Source: Ruminococcaceae bacterium UBA5401 (GTDB lineage Bacteria; Bacillota; Clostridia; Oscillospirales; Acutalibacteraceae). From it: 6,737 nt of DNA. This document shows, in pieces, positions 5,328-6,737 of the stretch. Position 1 is the stretch's first letter, and the number at the start of each line of letters is the position of its first letter. Under the pieces are notes generated by a model that was given only the letters and a program-made list of their open reading frames with translations, ran no database searches and was not told the DNA's origin. The DNA lies in contig DHOB01000043.1 in the NCBI GenBank assembly GCA_002409675.1, positions 13,665-20,401 of the forward strand, in the 5' to 3' direction. The translations under genes were made by a program, and so were the position numbers.

Positions 5328-6515
5328 TTAATCCTGCCGGAGCGCATCCGCGGGTTTCAGGCGGGCCGCCTGGTACGCCGGATAGACCCCGAACACCGTC
5401 CCGGAGAGGACGGCGAATCCGACCGCAAGCAGAATCAGGTCCGGCCTTGCGGCAAACGGGATATGGAAATACTCCGCGCCGAGCAGAGAAACCACCAGGC
5501 CGGCCGCGACCCCAATCGCGCAGCCAATCAGTGAAATCATCACCGCTTCAAACAGGAACTCCGTCATGATGGCGCCCCGCGTCGCCCCCAGGGCTTTCTT
5601 GATTCCGATTTCCCGCGTGCGCTCGCGCACGGAAACCAGCATGACCGTCATGATGCTCAGCCCGGCGACCAGAAGTGAAACCGCGCCGACGGCCGAAAGG
5701 ACCAGCGACACGATGTTCAGCACATGCAGCAGCCCGTCCTTCTGTTTGGCAAGGTTGTTGGAAACGAAGGCGTCCGTGGTGCCGTTTATGGAATCGAGCC
5801 GGGTCACAATCAGCTTTCCGACATTTTCGGCGTCGCCCCCGGATTTTACCTTGACCGCAATCTGGTCGTAATCTTCCCGCTGCATGGAATTCTGAGCCGT
5901 GGTGTAAGGGATGTAGACGAAAGTCGGGATATAATTTCCGATGACGTTCTGGAGAAGCCCCGTCCCCGTTTTGACGATGCCGACCACCGTAAAATCCTGG
6001 CGGGAGCCTCCGCAGAGGATGGAGAGGTGCTTGCCGACGATATTGCTCCTGAAATAGAGCTTTTTCGCAAAATTCTCGTCCACAAGGCAGACGTTGGCCC
6101 GGGTGCTGACGTCTTTTCTGTTCAGCAGCCGCCCATAGAGAGATTCCAGAGAGATGATCTCATCCGCGTTGGAGTCGATTCCCCACAGGACCGCCGGCCA
6201 GTCCGTATTTCTGGAAGAAACCCGGGTGTTCGCCATCAGAATGGGCGCCGCCTGCTCCACCTGGCTGATTTTTTTTACCGTCTCCAGGTCTTCTTCTTTC
6301 AGGGAAACGCTTTCCGCTTTCCCGGAAGCCGCCACGGTCAGCCCGCTCAGGCCGAGGCTTTCCATTTCGTCTGTGATGGCGCCGATGCCGCTCTGGCTGA
6401 TGTCGGCGACAAGGATCACGGACGCCACGCCGATGGCGATGCCCAGGACGGTCAGCGCCGTTCTGACCCGCTTTCTCCCCAGGTTTCGGAAGGCGGACTT
6501 CAGATAATCCGTCAC
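5328..6515 (-). CDS. MacB/FtsX-type ABC transporter permease
   Basis: Membrane subunit of a MacB-like (type VII) ABC transporter that couples ATP hydrolysis in the cytoplasm to substrate movement outside the membrane, typically for peptides, antibiotics or lipids. It has 395 residues, as expected for a permease without a fused ATPase. Order: an amphipathic start (YLKSAFRNLGRKRVRTALTV), TM1 at about 18-38, a large extracytoplasmic MacB periplasmic-core-like domain at about 40-262, TM2 at 265-295, the coupling stretch RERTREIGIKKALGATRG at 297-314, TM3 at 318-346 and TM4 at 358-380, ending in the family signature PAYQAARLKPADALR. The start is a GTG placed immediately after the stop of the adaptor gene with no gap. 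AAAGGCGG in the adaptor's last codons can serve as ribosome-binding site, so the two are translationally coupled. The substrate cannot be told from the sequence. Confidence 0.9.
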   Translation of the reverse strand: MTDYLKSAFRNLGRKRVRTALTVLGIAIGVASVILVADISQSGIGAITDEMESLGLSGLTVAASGKAESVSLKEEDLETVKKISQVEQAAPILMANTRVSSRNTDWPAVLWGIDSNADEIISLESLYGRLLNRKDVSTRANVCLVDENFAKKLYFRSNIVGKHLSILCGGSRQDFTVVGIVKTGTGLLQNVIGNYIPTFVYIPYTTAQNSMQREDYDQIAVKVKSGGDAENVGKLIVTRLDSINGTTDAFVSNNLAKQKDGLLHVLNIVSLVLSAVGAVSLLVAGLSIMTVMLVSVRERTREIGIKKALGATRGAIMTEFLFEAVMISLIGCAIGVAAGLVVSLLGAEYFHIPFAARPDLILLAVGFAVLSGTVFGVYPAYQAARLKPADALRQD

Positions 6516-6737
6516 TTAAAAATCCGCCGCCTTTCGGTAGGCCGGCACGACGCGGGACCCGTCGGAAACGCCGTTCGGGTCCATGATGACCGCGTCGTTG
6601 GCGGCAATCCCCTTCTTGATTTCAAAGCCGCTGTCGAATTCCCGCCCGGTGGTGACGGGGGTCTTCACGGCTTTTCCGTTAACTGCGCGGAACACGTATT
6701 CGCTGCCGTCCTCATCCGCGCGGACGGCTTCATACGG
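6516..6737 (-). CDS. HlyD/MacA-like efflux adaptor, C-terminal end only
   Basis: Translating the complement from the right edge gives an uninterrupted 73-residue C-terminus. It opens PYEAVRADEDGSEYVF and continues through VNGKAVKTPVTTGREFD and GFEIKKGIAANDAVIMDPNG to a TAA stop. The IP(Y)xAV...DG..YVF...G(K)A..TPVTTG....GFEI..G(L/I)...D.VI pattern is the membrane-proximal beta-roll of periplasmic adaptor (membrane fusion) proteins of the RND/MacA type; in a Gram-positive cell it would be an anchored extracellular subunit. The N-terminus, with the expected signal anchor, lipoyl and coiled-coil hairpin parts, lies outside the window. Its stop codon abuts the permease GTG, giving one operon. The ATPase subunit is absent downstream and would be expected upstream of this gene. 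Confidence 0.8.
   Translation of the reverse strand, partial: PYEAVRADEDGSEYVFRAVNGKAVKTPVTTGREFDSGFEIKKGIAANDAVIMDPNGVSDGSRVVPAYRKAADF

Overview
The window looks like chromosomal DNA from a GC-rich, endospore-forming Clostridia bacterium, probably near the Oscillospiraceae/Ruminococcaceae. The reasons are a SCIFF-peptide maturase (a near-universal clostridial gene), spoIIM followed by a Xer recombinase (a linkage typical of spore-forming Firmicutes), Gram-positive style Shine-Dalgarno sequences (GGGAGG, AAAGGGG, AGGGGGGG) and GTG starts. The taxon is inferred, since no marker RNA is present.

Layout from left to right. (1) 1-996 (+): C-terminal three quarters of a radical SAM/SPASM SCIFF maturase (scfB), closed by an intrinsic terminator. 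(2) 997-1223: a control region holding a weak sigma-A-like promoter, a perfect 11-bp GC-rich hairpin and a good sigma-E promoter match. (3) 1224-3649 (+): a probable three-gene operon of spoIIM, a XerD-like tyrosine recombinase and a DUF624/YesL-like membrane protein. (4) 3660-4679 (-): a second Xer-type recombinase, convergent with the operon; the two facing stop codons lie inside one shared terminator hairpin. (5) 4748-5227 (+): an O6-alkylguanine-DNA alkyltransferase, divergent from the second recombinase. (6) 5228-5327: a short convergent intergenic region with a GC-rich hairpin and a striking AT-rich 14-bp perfect palindrome. (7) 5328-6737 (-): an ABC export operon, a MacB/FtsX-type permease preceded directly by the 3' end of an HlyD/MacA-like adaptor that runs off the right edge.

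How the genes work together. SpoIIM belongs to the engulfment peptidoglycan machinery (with SpoIID and SpoIIP), and the sigma-E-like promoter fits mother-cell expression. The two Xer-family proteins could be the XerC/XerD pair acting on dif. The one behind spoIIM has the catalytic Arg, both His, the second Arg and Tyr, but Gln where the beta-hairpin Lys should be; the second protein has the full set. This asymmetry is the most interesting observation here. The adaptor and permease would form a tripartite-like exporter with an ATPase that is not visible in the window. Otherwise this is mostly ordinary core genome: I see no CRISPR array, IS element, tRNA or rRNA.
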